Origin: Neostapfia colusana
Taxonomy: Eukaryota; Streptophyta; Magnoliopsida; Poales; Poaceae
Length of the DNA: 64,000 nt
Direction of reading: 5' to 3'
NCBI GenBank assembly: GCA_030760725.1
Contig: JASWHV010000007.1
Coordinates: forward strand, 24,278,824 to 24,342,823
The notes under the pieces were generated by a model, which was not told the DNA's origin, made no database searches, and worked only from the letters and a program-made list of their open reading frames with translations. The translations under genes were made by a program, and so were the position numbers. Position 1 is the first letter of the stretch. Each line of letters starts with the position of its first letter. This document shows positions 10,817 through 22,229 of the stretch, piece by piece.

Positions 10817-13149
10817 TGAAAGTCAATAATAAGATAATTCTTTGAAGATTTTCTGTAAAGAATTATTGAGGGAGTTTGGCTCATCCAAAATTTCCCAAAT
10901 TTTGATAGAATATTCTTTAGCATATTATTGAACTTCTAGCAAAGTTTCAGCTCATTTGGAGTTGATTTGAGTAGAAATGGTGAGTGCAAACTGCTGTACT
11001 CTAATTAGTTCAGAAACTTTTTCAGAAAAAGTTTCCTCTTTGTAAAATCAGTTCTTGGCAATCCTTAGCTCCAAAAATCCTAGGAAAATTCAGGAATGCT
11101 CTATGAACTCTACTTTAAACTGTAGTCCAATTTGTTTTGCATGAAAATGCAAATTTCTACAGAATTAATTCCTTTTATCATAATTGCTTAGGAATTATTC
11201 TGGATGAACTACTCAATGAAATGTCCTGAATTTTGTATCAAAATACTTTCTTGTGACCAGGAACTCACATGCAAAGTTTCAGCTCAGGTTGAGCCTTAGA
11301 TCTTCCTGTCCTTGTTTTCCATTCTTATGTATGTGAGAAAAGCATAGGGATTATTGTGGGAATCAGTGGAGACCCAATTTCCATCCAATTTAGCTGAAAT
11401 TTGGCAAGCTAAGTCCCTGTGTAGTATATGACTTCCTGTAAAAATTTCGAAGTCATTGGAGATCAGTTTGTTCAGTTTCATCCAAAGCATTTCAGCTCAC
11501 CTCATATATCCATTATGCAAAGGACTTAATTTTCTATGGGCAGATGGATTTTTCCTGTATTTTCTTTGCACAACAGAGGCAACAAAGTCCTTCTTAGCAC
11601 TCTCACACAGTCATCTGTTATTAACAAGTTTAAGTCCTTAATTATCTAATTTGCATTATGAAACTTGTGCATATACATGTCGATAGTACTCACGACGAAG
11701 GCGATCAACGAAGGATTTCGACGGAGTGAATCATTCAAAGTGGATCAGTTGATCAAGCCTCAAGGAATAGGAGATTCTAACTGAAATTATATACTATTAA
11801 TCCCCTGCAAAACAGGCGAGCTCTGATTTGCATTTAACAGCTATTAAGTTTTCACTTTGTATACAATATGTTGGTTAGGATTTTATTGTGCATTAGGTCG
11901 AGATGAATTGATACTCCTCTTGCATGACCAGAGAAACCCATGGAGTATTTGGGTACATGTCTTTTCATCGTTTAGAAACTTCCATGCTTAAGTAGGACTC
12001 GGTAGAAGTCGAGTGGTTGGACTCTACTCGCATGAAAAGGAAATTGGGAGCACATGGGATTGGTTCAAGAATTTGTTAGCAAGTGAAGTTGAGACCGGGC
12101 ATGTTTTAGGAGCAACAGGACATAGGGGCCTTTCCAAAATAATTTAGTTAACATAAAATCGTCTCCACAACTCCCATCATTCCGGATAATGCTTGCATCT
12201 TCTGTCTTACCGCGGCTGCTGGCACAGAGTTGTTAGACCTGTCCGTGTCGGTCAAGGACCGATCCGTGTGCGGCCCTGTTGGACAAGTATGACTTATGTA
12301 CCGGATGCATGCTGGCTATATGGGACCCAGTAAACCGATGTACCTCGGGAAGCTTGCGTTGGGACTTTTTTGGTCGCCTCAGGTGTACAGCCGGTGTGCA
12401 GTATATGGGTAACTCGCTCATGACATCTCATGTCGGAAGGTGCACCATGAGGTGAGGCTACTGTACGGTACGATCGAATCGATTCGACGTAGATGAAACT
12501 TGGGAAAGGTCGCCATGTACGACGTCTGGGATGGTTGTTGTAGGCAACATCGAGTATGGGCGCACGTGTCGTGTAGTCCGGACGTCTTTTGATTTGAATC
12601 ACCATCGCTCGCGGTTATTTGAGCATACTTGTTCTCATAGTCATGATGCAGTAAAGACTTGCACTGAGATAAGAATTAATCATTATTATTTTGAAGTTGA
12701 TACTAGCAATGTATTGTATTCTTGTTTGGATAGTTTAGTGCAAACTTGATTCATTTCCACCGTGAGCAATTTACATCGGGAGAAAGTGTTTCTTGTTTGA
12801 ATGTGGATTCCCGATGTGATGTGCCCAAGGCTATTCTTAATCTGCTGCTAATAATACCTGAAAATAAGAATCCCTGCCGCTGTTGTTGTCATCGTGTTGC
12901 TAGCGAGAAGAGTCTGCGGGCTGGACATCTTCTCTGTTTCTTAGCTTAGATATGAGACGTGAGTTGTATTAGTCTTCCGCTGTAGTTTATTTTGAGATAA
13001 GTATTTGTGAAGTTAACAGTTTGTAAGCTTCCGCAAATGTTTATGTAATACAATTCCTGTATACATGTGTTGTTGGGTGCCGCATTGCACGGCACCACCC
13101 AATGCGATTCCCGAGCAGTGTGGATCCCAAACGGGGGTCCGACACCATC

Positions 13150-14035
13150 GAAAAAGAGTACCCAGTGAGGCCCGGTGAAGAGCGGAGCTCTGGGCTCGAG
13201 CTTATCATTGTCTTGGCCCCCTGGGTGGCATGGTGGTGGTGTCCACTCAGCCATGAAGTCAGTTAGCGTCTGACTCTTCACCACATGGCACGGCAAGAAG
13301 TCGAGCTCGAACTCCGCCAGCTCGGCAGCCCACTTCACCATGTTCCCAGTTGTGTTGTGGCTGTGGAGCACGACATTCAGTGGGTATGAAGTGACCATTG
13401 AAATCTTGTGAGCTTAGAAGTAGTGGCGCAGCTTCCTTGATGCAACGAGGACTGCATAGAGCAGCTTGTGCACCTCCAGATATCTTGTCTTGGTGTTGTG
13501 GAGGACCTCGTTGATGTAGTAGACTGGACGTTGGATGGTCCGGACCCTCCCCGAGGGGACTGGTGCATCTTCTTGGAGAGGTCCGAGACTCGAGGGCCCC
13601 TTGCCCCCGGGTCGGGGACTGCACTCTGCAAGCTGGGACCCAGATGCAGATTGGTCGTCAGATCCGGCGGGCTGGGACCTGACTAACTCCTCGTCCCTTG
13701 GCCCCCCTGCAAGGTCCAAGTCCTGGGACTTGGGACCTGCGGCAGGAGCCTCGTATGGGACTTGGGGTCGCTGTGGTTCCGGCTGCTCCACGACAAGGAC
13801 CATGCTCACGACCTCTGTTGTGGGGCGATGTAGAGGAGTAGAGGCTCGCCTTGTTCCGGAGCCACCATGATCAACAGCGTTGTGAGGTACTTCTTCAGCC
13901 CCTGGAACACCTCATCTGCCTCCTCGGTTCAGATAAAGGGTCCAGACCTGTGCAGAAGCTTGAAGAACGAGAGAGCCCGCTCAGCCAGTCTAGAGATAAA
14001 CCGACTGAGCGCAGCAAAGCAACCCGTGAGCTTCT
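13150..14035 (-). pseudogene. TAT-B: reverse transcriptase end and RNase H
   Basis: Minus-strand fragments in order are KLTGCFAALSRFISRLAERA (RT thumb/connection, about 13940-14035), a low-complexity Gly/Pro/Ser spacer, RPVYYINEVLHNTKTRYLE (RNase H region, about 13480-13540), LAEFELDFLPCHVVKSQTL, FMAEWTPPP, and finally HWVLFFDG at the SOLO-1 junction. Stops (for example after LRHYF near 13414) and frame changes make it a pseudogene. The N-terminal RT, protease and gag are displaced to the right of the window by the TEK-5 insertion at 14036. Confidence 0.75.
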
Positions 14036-16133
14036 TGTGACACCTGGTTCTGAAAATAGAACCAATTGAATGCATATGTGTGCCCAGGATGTTCATCACA
14101 CATACACATGTAATCCACAAACTGAATTCAGAATATTACAATGACTCAATGTCTCACTCATGAATGTCTCTATTATTCTTGCAGCAGAAGACTCTGAACG
14201 ACAACGGAAAGTGACTAAAGACAACAGGCTCCATCTTCAACTCTACAGGCATGTTGACGGTAGTTCGCACGCCTAGTACTCCACATGGTCTTCGAAGTAC
14301 TCATCTCCTGTAGCTGATGTTTATGTTGTAATGCAAGAGGGAGTACATGTCATACTCAGCAAGTGTGGGAAAAGTAACATGTAGCTTACAACAAGGTAGG
14401 GAATAAAAAAGCTCATTGCAGTAAGCAAATTTTATTTCACAAACATGATAAAAACAACAACTATTCCTAGGTGAGTTAAATCTCATCTTAACCAAGTAAT
14501 TCAGCATTCTCTCATCATAATTCACCATTTATCAAGTCTCATACAGCCATTAATCTTTCTCAAGTTCATCTCATACTCATAAACAATCATAACCATCTCA
14601 TATTCATATAACCGAAACCAAAACTCACTTTCATGACTCAAAGCAGTCCCAAAACAAATCCCAATGACCATACCATTACCATATCGAATAAACATCCCAA
14701 ATTTGCCTCTAATCATGTAATTTGGCCAGGTGCTTGTGACCGGAAGCACGGCTATCATGATAGTTTTACACTCTGTAGAGGTGGCACCACTTTACCCACA
14801 AGTTTGTGATTTTGTCACCCGTCGACGACTGTAAAACCTCCATTATACCAGTACACAACCGTCGGTGTATGGCCAAGAGATCATAAAATAGCCTTTACAA
14901 AGGGGCTACTAGACCACTGAGGTTTCACCGGCAGGCTCAAATCACCATTCTCCCACCCACGGGCCCCCCTCTCGTGTCATGCAGTTCCCAGGGCAGTCCT
15001 CCTCGACTCCCATTCCCCGCGCCATCCAACAGTCCATAACAAGCTAGCAACACACCTAATTAGTCAGCTAAGACGCACCCATATTTGGCCTTGTGGTGGC
15101 ACAGTTTTCCTGGAATGTGCTAGCATGAAACGGTCCTTAGATCTACGGCAAGTAAACTACCATCTCATTCAGCAACATCCACGAACAAATCTTGCCTAGA
15201 TCTCCCCGATTCCATGCTCATTAACATCATCAAGTTCTTATCATCATTATTCATATGAGTGCAGTAGCTAAACATGTTTTAATTCAGCTTCCCGTATCCC
15301 GTAAATTAAGCGAAGCAAAAAGGAAAAACCACCATATCCAACTCATCAACTTTCCCGGCAACAAGGATGATTAACAAAACTAGTAAACTCCTATAAAAGG
15401 GTGTCCCATCAAGTTAACTCAAGCATACGAGTTTTCACAAATCAAACAGTTTCAAAACATAGGATCAATATGGTCAAGGGGCACTTGCCTTGCTCCCGTG
15501 GCTCTTGTTGCTCAAGCGTCTCGAAGTCTTGGTTCTGTAGATCCTCGTAGATGGCCTCTTGAGCTTGTCCTTCTACTCACGACCACGCACAAATAAAATT
15601 TACAGCAATCAATCATCATGCACAAACTTTACTCAAGATGCAATGGGGTAGATGAATGCAAATCCTATGGTGCTGTTTTATTAAACCAGTTTGTACGTGT
15701 TCTTGCATGTTTTAACGGGCTTTCATGGGGTTTTATGATGAACAAGGGTGCTGGGATAAAATGTGGACGTGGTGACGATATTGACTCAAGATCTAGATCA
15801 ATTTCACCGTTAAAAAGTTTCTGCTCGAAGGGGCCGAAGAAAACGGATGCGTAGAAATAGCGGCGACGTCGTAAGATGGGTAATGGGTACCTACCTCACT
15901 TCCTCCTTGTGGCAGGGCCTTTTCTCCTAGGAATGGCAGCAGCGGGAGTTTTTCTATGGAAGATTAGGGCAGGACAGATCGTTGGGCTTCTTCTCCGGCG
16001 ACGGCGAGGCGTGACGGGGCTCGACGGCGGCCAAATTCCGGCAAGGGGGGACTTGGCAACTTGGCAGCAAGGAAGGGGGCTTGGCAGCAGGGGGGACATC
16101 CAAAATAGAGAGGATTTCGGCCAGGGGTGGGGG

Positions 16134-16147
16134 TTATATTTATAAGG
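16134..16147 (-). promoter_or_regulatory. TATA box of the TEK-5 LTR
   Basis: CCTTATAAATATAA on the minus strand, at the junction between the divergent U3 and the conserved R/U5 part. Confidence 0.55.
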
Positions 16148-16375
16148 GGCAAAAAGGGAGAGTCCTACTCCAATTGGAGCTCAAATAAGAGTCCTATTCA
16201 ATTTTTTTAGATCTTAACAAACTTATCTATTGTGGTGCGGCAGCCTTGGGGATTTTATCCCCAAAATGTGGGGGAAAATCCCCTTTTTAGGAATTGGGGA
16301 ATTTAGAAATTTTGGGGGAAATTTGGGAATGGCTCATTTCAGCTATCTTTTTCCCATTCCTCACCATTTCTATGT

Positions 16376-16697
16376 CACTTGCTCCATTTCTACATTCCCC
16401 TCTCCATTTCTATGTCCCATTCTCCATTTCTACATTCCCCTCTCCATTTCTATGTCCCATTCTCCATTTCCACATTCCCCTCTCCATTTCTATGTCCCAT
16501 TCTCCATTTCTACATTGCCCTTCTCCATTTCTATGACCCATTCTCCATTTCTATATTCCTTTCTCCATTTCTGTTGTTTTTCCTCCATTTCTATGGTTCT
16601 TTCTCCATTTCTATGGTTCTTTTCTCCATTTCTATAGTTCTTTCTCCATTTCTATAGTTCTTTCTCCATTTCTATAGTTCTTTCTCCATTTCTACTT
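16376..16697. repeat. CCATTTCTAT minisatellite (U3)
   Basis: About 15 or more tandem units of 17-22 bp built on TCTCCATTTCTA with variable TTC/TGTCCC/TAGTTC tails. The same array occurs at 33300-33535 in TEK-2 and is absent from TEK-3 and TEK-4. Confidence 0.85.
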
Positions 16698-16763
16698 CTT
16701 TTATAATGTTTCTCTACATGAAAAATATATGCAATGCATGGAAATGAATTTGAGGGTGTTACA

Positions 16764-18304
16764 AACCTACCCCCGTTAAACTGAATCTCGCCCTCGAGAT
16801 TCGATAGAGTGGAGAATAGATGAGGGAATTCTGCCTTGATATCTTCCTCATGATCCCATGTAGTTTCAGCTTCTGTGTGATGGCTCCACTGTACCTTGCA
16901 CCAACGGATCACTTTGTTCCTCGTGACCCTTTCCTTCACGTCCAAAATTTTAACGGGGTGTTCCGTGTAGGTCAGATCCTCTTGAAGCTCGAGCTCATCC
17001 ATCGGTACTTGTTCTTCCTGTACTCTTAAGCACTGCTTGAGTTGGGATATGTCATATATGTCGTGCACGTCAGAAAGGTGCGTTGGCAGCTCTAGTTGAT
17101 AGGATACTTCTCCTTGCTTGCCCAAAATCTTGAATGACCCGATGTAGCGAGGTGCTAACTTGTCTTTGACGTTGAACCGTCGTTCGCCTTGGATAGGCGA
17201 TTCCTTAAGATAAATGAAGTCTCCCACTTCGAAGGTCAATCTCCTTCGCCTATTGTCCGCATAACCTTTTTGTCGTGACTGAGCAGCCTTCAAGTTTTCT
17301 GTATCATTTGGACTTGCTTCTCGCCGTCTTGCAGCACTTTGGGTCCAAACACTTGGCTCTCTCTGATCTCATTCCAGAACAGCGGCGTTCTACACCGTCT
17401 ACCATACAATGCTTCGAAAGGTGACATCTTCAAGCTGGCTTGATAGCTGTTGTTGTATAAGAATTCAGAATAAGGCAAGCTCCTATCCCCACTACGCCCA
17501 TGTTTCAAGGTGCAAGCTCTCAACATATCTTCCAAAATTTGGTTTGTCCTCTCCGTTTGCCTGTCGGTTTGCGGGTGATAAGCGGAGCTGAAGTTCAGTC
17601 GTGTACCCATGGCTTCATGCAGTTTCTTCCAGAATCTAGAGGTAATTGAGAACCCCGATCTTAAACTATCCTCTTCGGAACTCCATGGTGACACACAATT
17701 TGCTCCATATACAGCTCGGCTAGTTGTGCAACGCGATACGTGGTTCTAATAGGAAGGAAATGGGCTGTTTTCGTCAATCGGTCCATGATAACCCAAATAG
17801 AGTTGTAACCTGACTGAGTACGTGGCAATCCGACTATGAAATCCATGCTGATGTCTTCCCACTTCCACTCGAGTACTTTCAATGGCTGCAACAATCCAGC
17901 GGGTCTTTGATGTTCGGCCTTCACTCGTTGGCACGTGTCGCATAAGGCAACATATTCAGCTATGTCCCTTTTCATACCATCCCACCAATAGCAAGTTTTC
18001 AGGTCCTTGTACATCTTTGTACAGCCGCGATGTATGGAATAAGGTGAGTCATGTGCCTCCTTTAATATCATGTCACGGATGTGCTTCACGTTAAGCACAC
18101 AAATCATTTTCCCTAACCAAAGCGTGCCTTTCTCGTCTTCCTTAAAATCCTTTTCTATGCCTTGTAGGATTATTTCCTTGATTTCCTCATCTGATGCTTG
18201 ACCATTTCGTATCTCTTGTTCCAGCGAGGAGCTCAGTTCTATCACCTCCATCTCGTTCAAGAACCCGAGATGTAACCGTTCGAACTCCTTGCGTAGCTCG
18301 GGTG
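16764..18304 (-). pseudogene. TEK-5 integrase and chromodomain
   Basis: Three overlapping open stretches on the minus strand (17661-18260, 17290-17694, 16763-17293) cover the following: the integrase zinc-finger region with WWDGMKRDIAEYVALCDTCQ; the core with SMDFIVGLPRTQSGY (first catalytic Asp) and YHPQTDRQTERTNQ (catalytic Glu); the GPY/F-like module (here RYIGSF); and a C-terminal chromodomain (ILDVKERVTRNKVIRWCKVQ, W-SHHTEAETTW). Frameshifts separate them. The part around the second catalytic Asp is altered and reads across a frame change near 17660-17695. A palindrome (16783-16802) and a purine tract lie between the end of pol and the LTR. The region would have encoded DNA integration with chromatin targeting. 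Confidence 0.8.
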
Positions 18305-18677
18305 TGTGACACCCGGTTCCAAAATAGAACCAAGTTAATGCATATATGTGCCCAGGATGTTCATCACACTACACATGTAATCCACAAACTGAATTCAGAA
18401 TATAACCACGAATAAATAGGGTTTAAGTACTTTATTACAATGACTCAATGTCTCACTCATGAATGTCTATCTTATTCTTGCAGCGGAAGACTCTAAATGA
18501 CAAGGGAAAGCGACTAAAGACAGCAGGCTCCAACTTCAACTCCACAGGCATGTTGACAGTAGTTCGCATGCCTAGTACTCCACATGGTCCTCGAAGTACT
18601 CATCTCCTGTAGCTGATGTTTATGTGATAATGCAAGGGTGAGTACATGTCGTACTCAGCAAGTGCGGGAAAAGTATG
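18305..18677 (-). repeat. TEK-2 3' LTR, U5-side segment
   Basis: Starts TGTGACACCCGG on the plus strand (the LTR terminus ...GGGTGTCACA on the minus strand). It contains the GTGCCCAGGATGTTCATCA block and the hairpin TGAGTACATGTCGTACTCA at 18639-18657, then is cut by TEK-1. Confidence 0.8.
18673..18677. repeat. TSD GTATG of TEK-1 (left copy)
   Basis: The matching GTATG is at 31161-31165. Joining the flanks gives GCGGGAAAAGTATGACATGT, nearly the uninterrupted LTR sequence seen in TEK-3 near 38652. Confidence 0.95.
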
Positions 18678-19090
18678 TGTAACACCCCAAATTTTGATTC
18701 AAAACTCTAAACCATGTTCAGAGGGGAATTTAAAAATTTTTGGACGTGTTGCATGTTTTGCAAAAATTCAAATTCAAACTGGAATTCAAATTATACTCAA
18801 AACAGAAAAGAAATGGAAAAAGAAAAAGAGAAACGGGAAAAAAACCGGCCAGTGGGCCGAAACCCGCCAGCCGGCCCAGTTTCCCCGCGCCAGCCCGCCC
18901 CCGCGCGCGCCGCGCTGCCTCTCACAGACGGGTGGGACCCGCCTGTCATCCCTAACCCCGAGCGTCTGCGGCCCGGACTTTTCCCCCCGAGCGCGCGCGA
19001 TCTTAACCGATTGAAAACCGCGTCCCTCAGCCGAATTCCGGTTCCAGAAGAATCCAACTCGATCACAACTGACCCACCGCCCTCCCCCGG

Positions 19091-19099
19091 CTATAAAAA
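19091..19099 (+). promoter_or_regulatory. TATA box of the TEK-1 5' LTR
   Basis: CTATAAAAA about 410 bp into the LTR, between a GC-rich upstream region and a CG-rich downstream leader. The identical site in the 3' LTR is at 28239-28247. Confidence 0.65.
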
Positions 19100-21652
19100 C
19101 CCCAGCCCCGATCGGTTTTTCCCACGCGATCGCCGATTTTCATTCCGGTGAGCACCGAGACTTCGCCGGTGAATTCTGGCCGATCTAAGCTCGGAAACTC
19201 TGATCTAACTCGCTGGTCTTGATCCACCGCCTCCGGGGAACTTTGCAGGTGCAGAAAACCCGAAGACTTACGGTGTAAATCCAGCGCCGACGAGCTTCGC
19301 CGTGGTTTTGCCTCGGACCTCGCCGCCGATCACTTTCCAGGACCCCCGAGCTCGAGAAAACCCCCGAGGTGAGATCCCTGACCTCCCCTCTACCGATCTA
19401 TGCCATAAGATCACAGTTTTAGGCAGAATTCTCGAGGATCCGAAACTTTCCGACGAGATCGCCGCTTCTCGCCTCCGTGCGCCGCCGGCAGCGCCGCCCG
19501 CGCTCGATCAGAGCGACGTGGCCGCTTGTGCGCCGTTTATTTTAAATCGCACGGTAGACTTTAAAACCCCGCGTACCGGTTCGATGTTATAATCTCAGTC
19601 GTCGGTTTAAAATCGGACGGTCCACGTCAGCCCCGCGTTATAAAGACTGGAATTCTTACGTGCTAGCCCCTGGGGTTCTCTGGAAATAAGAGCTAGCCCC
19701 GGAAACTTCAGATCTAGCCCCTGGAACTCCAGAAAATCATGTAAATTCATTTAAAAATCAGTTTTAGCCCCTGGACTTAATAAAAATTAGGAAAAACACC
19801 TCTGATAAGTGTAGCTAGACCCCTGGAAATTATGAAAATAATATTATAGACCCTGTAATGGGGTGAGTTCATTATTTTAGCCCTGTTTAGTATTTAATAT
19901 AAAACATTGAATATGTAACTAGTGTTTAAAAATTAAAAAGGGGGACAAACATAATTGTCAAAATTAATTAAAAACTTTCTCAGTACTTAGAAAACTTTGG
20001 AGTGAGATAAAAATATATTTTTGGGCTGAAATGAATCTGTTTCATTTATTATTCACATTTATTAGTATAGGGACACATTTTTAAGTAAAGAATAGTTATA
20101 GAAAAATAGGGAAAATAATTATGAAATAGTCTACATCAGAAGCCAAGGTCAAAACATGCTATTAAATTATTTAGGACCAAAACCTATACTGCTTAGATGA
20201 TGTGTATTACTAGTTTCATAATAAAATACACAAATATGCATAGGAATATAAATCTGAAAATATAGCAACTAGTAAATGATAAATGGAGTTTCTAAAATCC
20301 AAAGAATTCAGTTTAGGGTTGGTAGAAATTCTGAAGGCATATATGGAGAAGAAAAATACTTTTCATACATACCTGGTAGTGAAAAGGTGTAGTAGTTTAA
20401 TATAAGGAATTTATTTAAAACTGAAACACAACACATATAATGGTGAATGAATTTCATAAATGTCAATGTGTGGTTTGTATGAAGTGTAAGTGTGAACTAT
20501 GTCTTATGGATTGTTGTTTTTCTTTTGCTATGTGTGATGGTATGAAGTAGAACCTGTTCAAGAACAAGTGATTCATTTCCAAGACCAGGAATACCCATTT
20601 CAAGAGCAGCAGGAAGGAGGCAAGTGTCCTTGACCACTTTGATCCTATGCTAGGATGTGTAGATAGAATCATTTGCATTGTCAAGTTAAATATGAAACCC
20701 ATGCTAGGAAGTTTCCCTAGAATTGCATTACCTTGTTTCCTTGTAGCTTGGGTTGGGATTTATTTTGTCATGTCATTTATTTACATGCATTTGCTTAGCC
20801 ATGCTTAGAATGGGATATTTGGGAAATGAGATCATCATTTTATATTACCATACTCTTGAATGAGACATTGTGAGTTATGTAGAGGTAGGGATCAAGGCAA
20901 GTTGGATGTTTTGGTTGTGTGCTGGGTGCACGAGACTTGGGTTTGTGTTTAGTACTTGCCTGGATCCTAAGGACCGGTTCATGGAGCATGTAACCCGGCT
21001 TTACAGTACCAACCACATGCTGAGATGGGGCAGCTTGGCCAATTAATTAGGTGTATCCCCGGCGTAGAATGGGTGTGTTGGATGGTGCGGGGAATAGGTG
21101 TCAGCTGGACTACCAATGAACCGCAAGGCTCAAGAGGGGGCCACTGCAGCGGGGTTGGAGCCTCTTGTATGCTGTTAGGGGTGAAACCTCAGTGGGCCCA
21201 CGCTCGTCGGGAATCCCTTTGTAAAGGCTTCGTAGTGATCTCCTGGCCGCACACCTGGGAAGTGTGAATGTGGAACGTAGCCACTGGCATAATGGAGGTT
21301 CTTTTAGTCCACCCAGCAACGGGGGATGAAATCACTACTTGTGGGTACAGTGGTACAAACTCTGCAGAGTCAAAACTGTCTTGACAGCCGTGCTCATGGT
21401 TAAGAGCGGCCTGGACTTATTTATGATTAGAGGAATGATGGTTTTGGAAGTTAAGCGGGGAGCTTAACATTGGAAATGATGTTATGGTTATTGGATTATG
21501 ATGATGGGATGGGAGATTTGGACCATTTCACCTGTGTAGTAATGTAGGTGCTTAATAAGCTAAGGTGATAGGTGTTAATTGCGTAGTGCTTTAACCATGA
21601 GTTCAACCTCTCCTTGTTCTAGCCATGCATGATATGATTTTCCCACACTTGC

Positions 21653-21671
21653 TGAGTACCATTGGTACTCA
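21653..21671 (+). other. Conserved LTR hairpin
   Basis: TGAGTACCATTGGTACTCA forms an 8-bp stem with a 3-base loop. Counterparts at the same LTR position, after a CAC-TTGC-type word, occur in TEK-2 (18639), TEK-3 (38627, 59480), TEK-4 (42216, 50423) and, imperfectly, TEK-5 (14341). The second TEK-1 copy is at 30801-30819. Function unknown. Confidence 0.7.
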
Positions 21672-22016
21672 ACCTTGCATATTTGTTGGTTTATATTGCT
21701 GCTCAGGTCAAGATAATGAGGTGGTGTATAATGACCAAGATTTTGGACCTGAGGAAGGCTTTTAGGTTCATGAAGACCCCTGGGCAACGCCTGTGATGGA
21801 GCCCTAAAGAATAATATTCCGCTGCTAGTTTATTTACTTGTGATGAAGCATTAGTGTCTATTGAGACATTTGCGATGTAAGACTTATTTATATTTGACAC
21901 CTGGCTTGTAATAAATGATGCTTCACTATTTGTCATCACATGTATGAGAAAAATGATCCTGGCATACATGTGATATTCACTTGGTTGTTCTTCGGAAAAA
22001 CCGGGTGTGACAGAGG

Positions 22017-22030
22017 TGGTATCAGAGCCA
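22017..22030 (+). other. Primer-binding site of TEK-1 (initiator-Met tRNA)
   Basis: TGGTATCAGAGCCA starts 5 bases after the 5' LTR end. This is the standard plant PBS complementary to the 3' end of initiator methionine tRNA, and it primes minus-strand cDNA synthesis. Confidence 0.95.
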
Positions 22031-22229
22031 AGGTTGCCCGTAGGAACGTGGACCTAGGTAGAAATGGACGTATTTAAGAGCCCTATTTTCTTAAAAACTA
22101 TTTTCCAAGGTGTGGGTGGAAAAGTGTTATTAAAGGAGTCATTTTCTTCATCTTACCCCAACTTTCATTCAAAGCAGGATTTTTGTTTGAGAATTTATCT
22201 AACCTAATTTTAAATTCTTTTTGTTTTAG

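Larger units (their letters stand above)
4750..13144 (+). mobile_element. SOLO-1: ~4.2-kb solo LTR split by SOLO-2
   Basis: Bounded by TGTAAAAG and GGTCCGACA, with the 5-bp TSD CCATC. Without SOLO-2 it is about 4.2 kb. It has no gag-pol, PBS or PPT. Layout: an AT-rich first part with repeated AATTCAAATT-type words (4750-5160), a GC-rich likely promoter/transcribed block (5160-6470), AT-rich sequence, then 10822-13144. The latter includes an AAGTCGAGTGGTTGGA motif and a GGACCGATCC-TGTGCGGCC block, both also present in SOLO-2. The solo-LTR reading rests on the absence of internal sequence. The clade is not proven, though the LTR resembles long chromovirus LTRs. Confidence 0.7.
14036..16763 (-). 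repeat. 3' LTR of TEK-5
   Basis: The LTR is 2.73 kb, from TGTGACACC (plus-strand reading) to TGTTACA. On the minus strand, U3 begins TGTAACACCCTCAAATTC and contains the CCATTTCTAT minisatellite, followed by a TATA box near 16140, then an R/U5 that shares blocks with the TEK-2, TEK-3 and TEK-4 LTRs (for example the GTGCCCAGGATGTTCATCA block near 14080). It contains the near-palindrome GAGTACATGTCATACTC at 14341-14357. Confidence 0.8.
14036..18304 (-). mobile_element. TEK-5: 3' part of a Tekay chromovirus
   Basis: A minus-strand Tekay-type element inserted in TAT-B RT. The window shows its 3' LTR (14036-16763) and the integrase-chromodomain end of pol (16764-18304). The rest is displaced past the right edge by TEK-2, which inserted at 18304/18305 in the pol region upstream of integrase. 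The candidate TSD at its left end is CTTCT (14031-14035); the partner is not visible. Confidence 0.8.
18678..22012 (+). repeat. 5' LTR of TEK-1
   Basis: Runs from TGTAACACCCC to GTGTGACA. U3 is short. A GC-rich block with a TATA box (19091) and a likely transcribed leader with alternating GC-rich and AT-rich stretches follow. There is a hairpin TGAGTACCATTGGTACTCA at 21653-21671. It aligns end to end with the copy at 27826-31160 without length change. Confidence 0.95.

Noticed and set aside
13060..13144. Helitron-like terminal hairpin
   Set aside because: The GGTGCCG/CGGCACC hairpin lies about 40 bp from an ACA end and the element has a 5-bp TSD and TG...CA termini, which fits an LTR and not a Helitron (no CTRR end, no AT target).
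16230..16657. Phe/Ser/Pro-rich repetitive ORFs
   Set aside because: Translation of the CCATTTCTAT minisatellite in three frames. Repeat length varies without regard to frame.
19302..19592. Host gene in the TEK-1 LTR
   Set aside because: Repeated identically in both LTRs and related to TEK-6, so it belongs to the element. Listed only as a weak finding.
22017..22030. Possible tRNA gene near the PBS-like sequences
   Set aside because: Only the complement of the 3' end of initiator-Met tRNA is present. No cloverleaf or A/B boxes.
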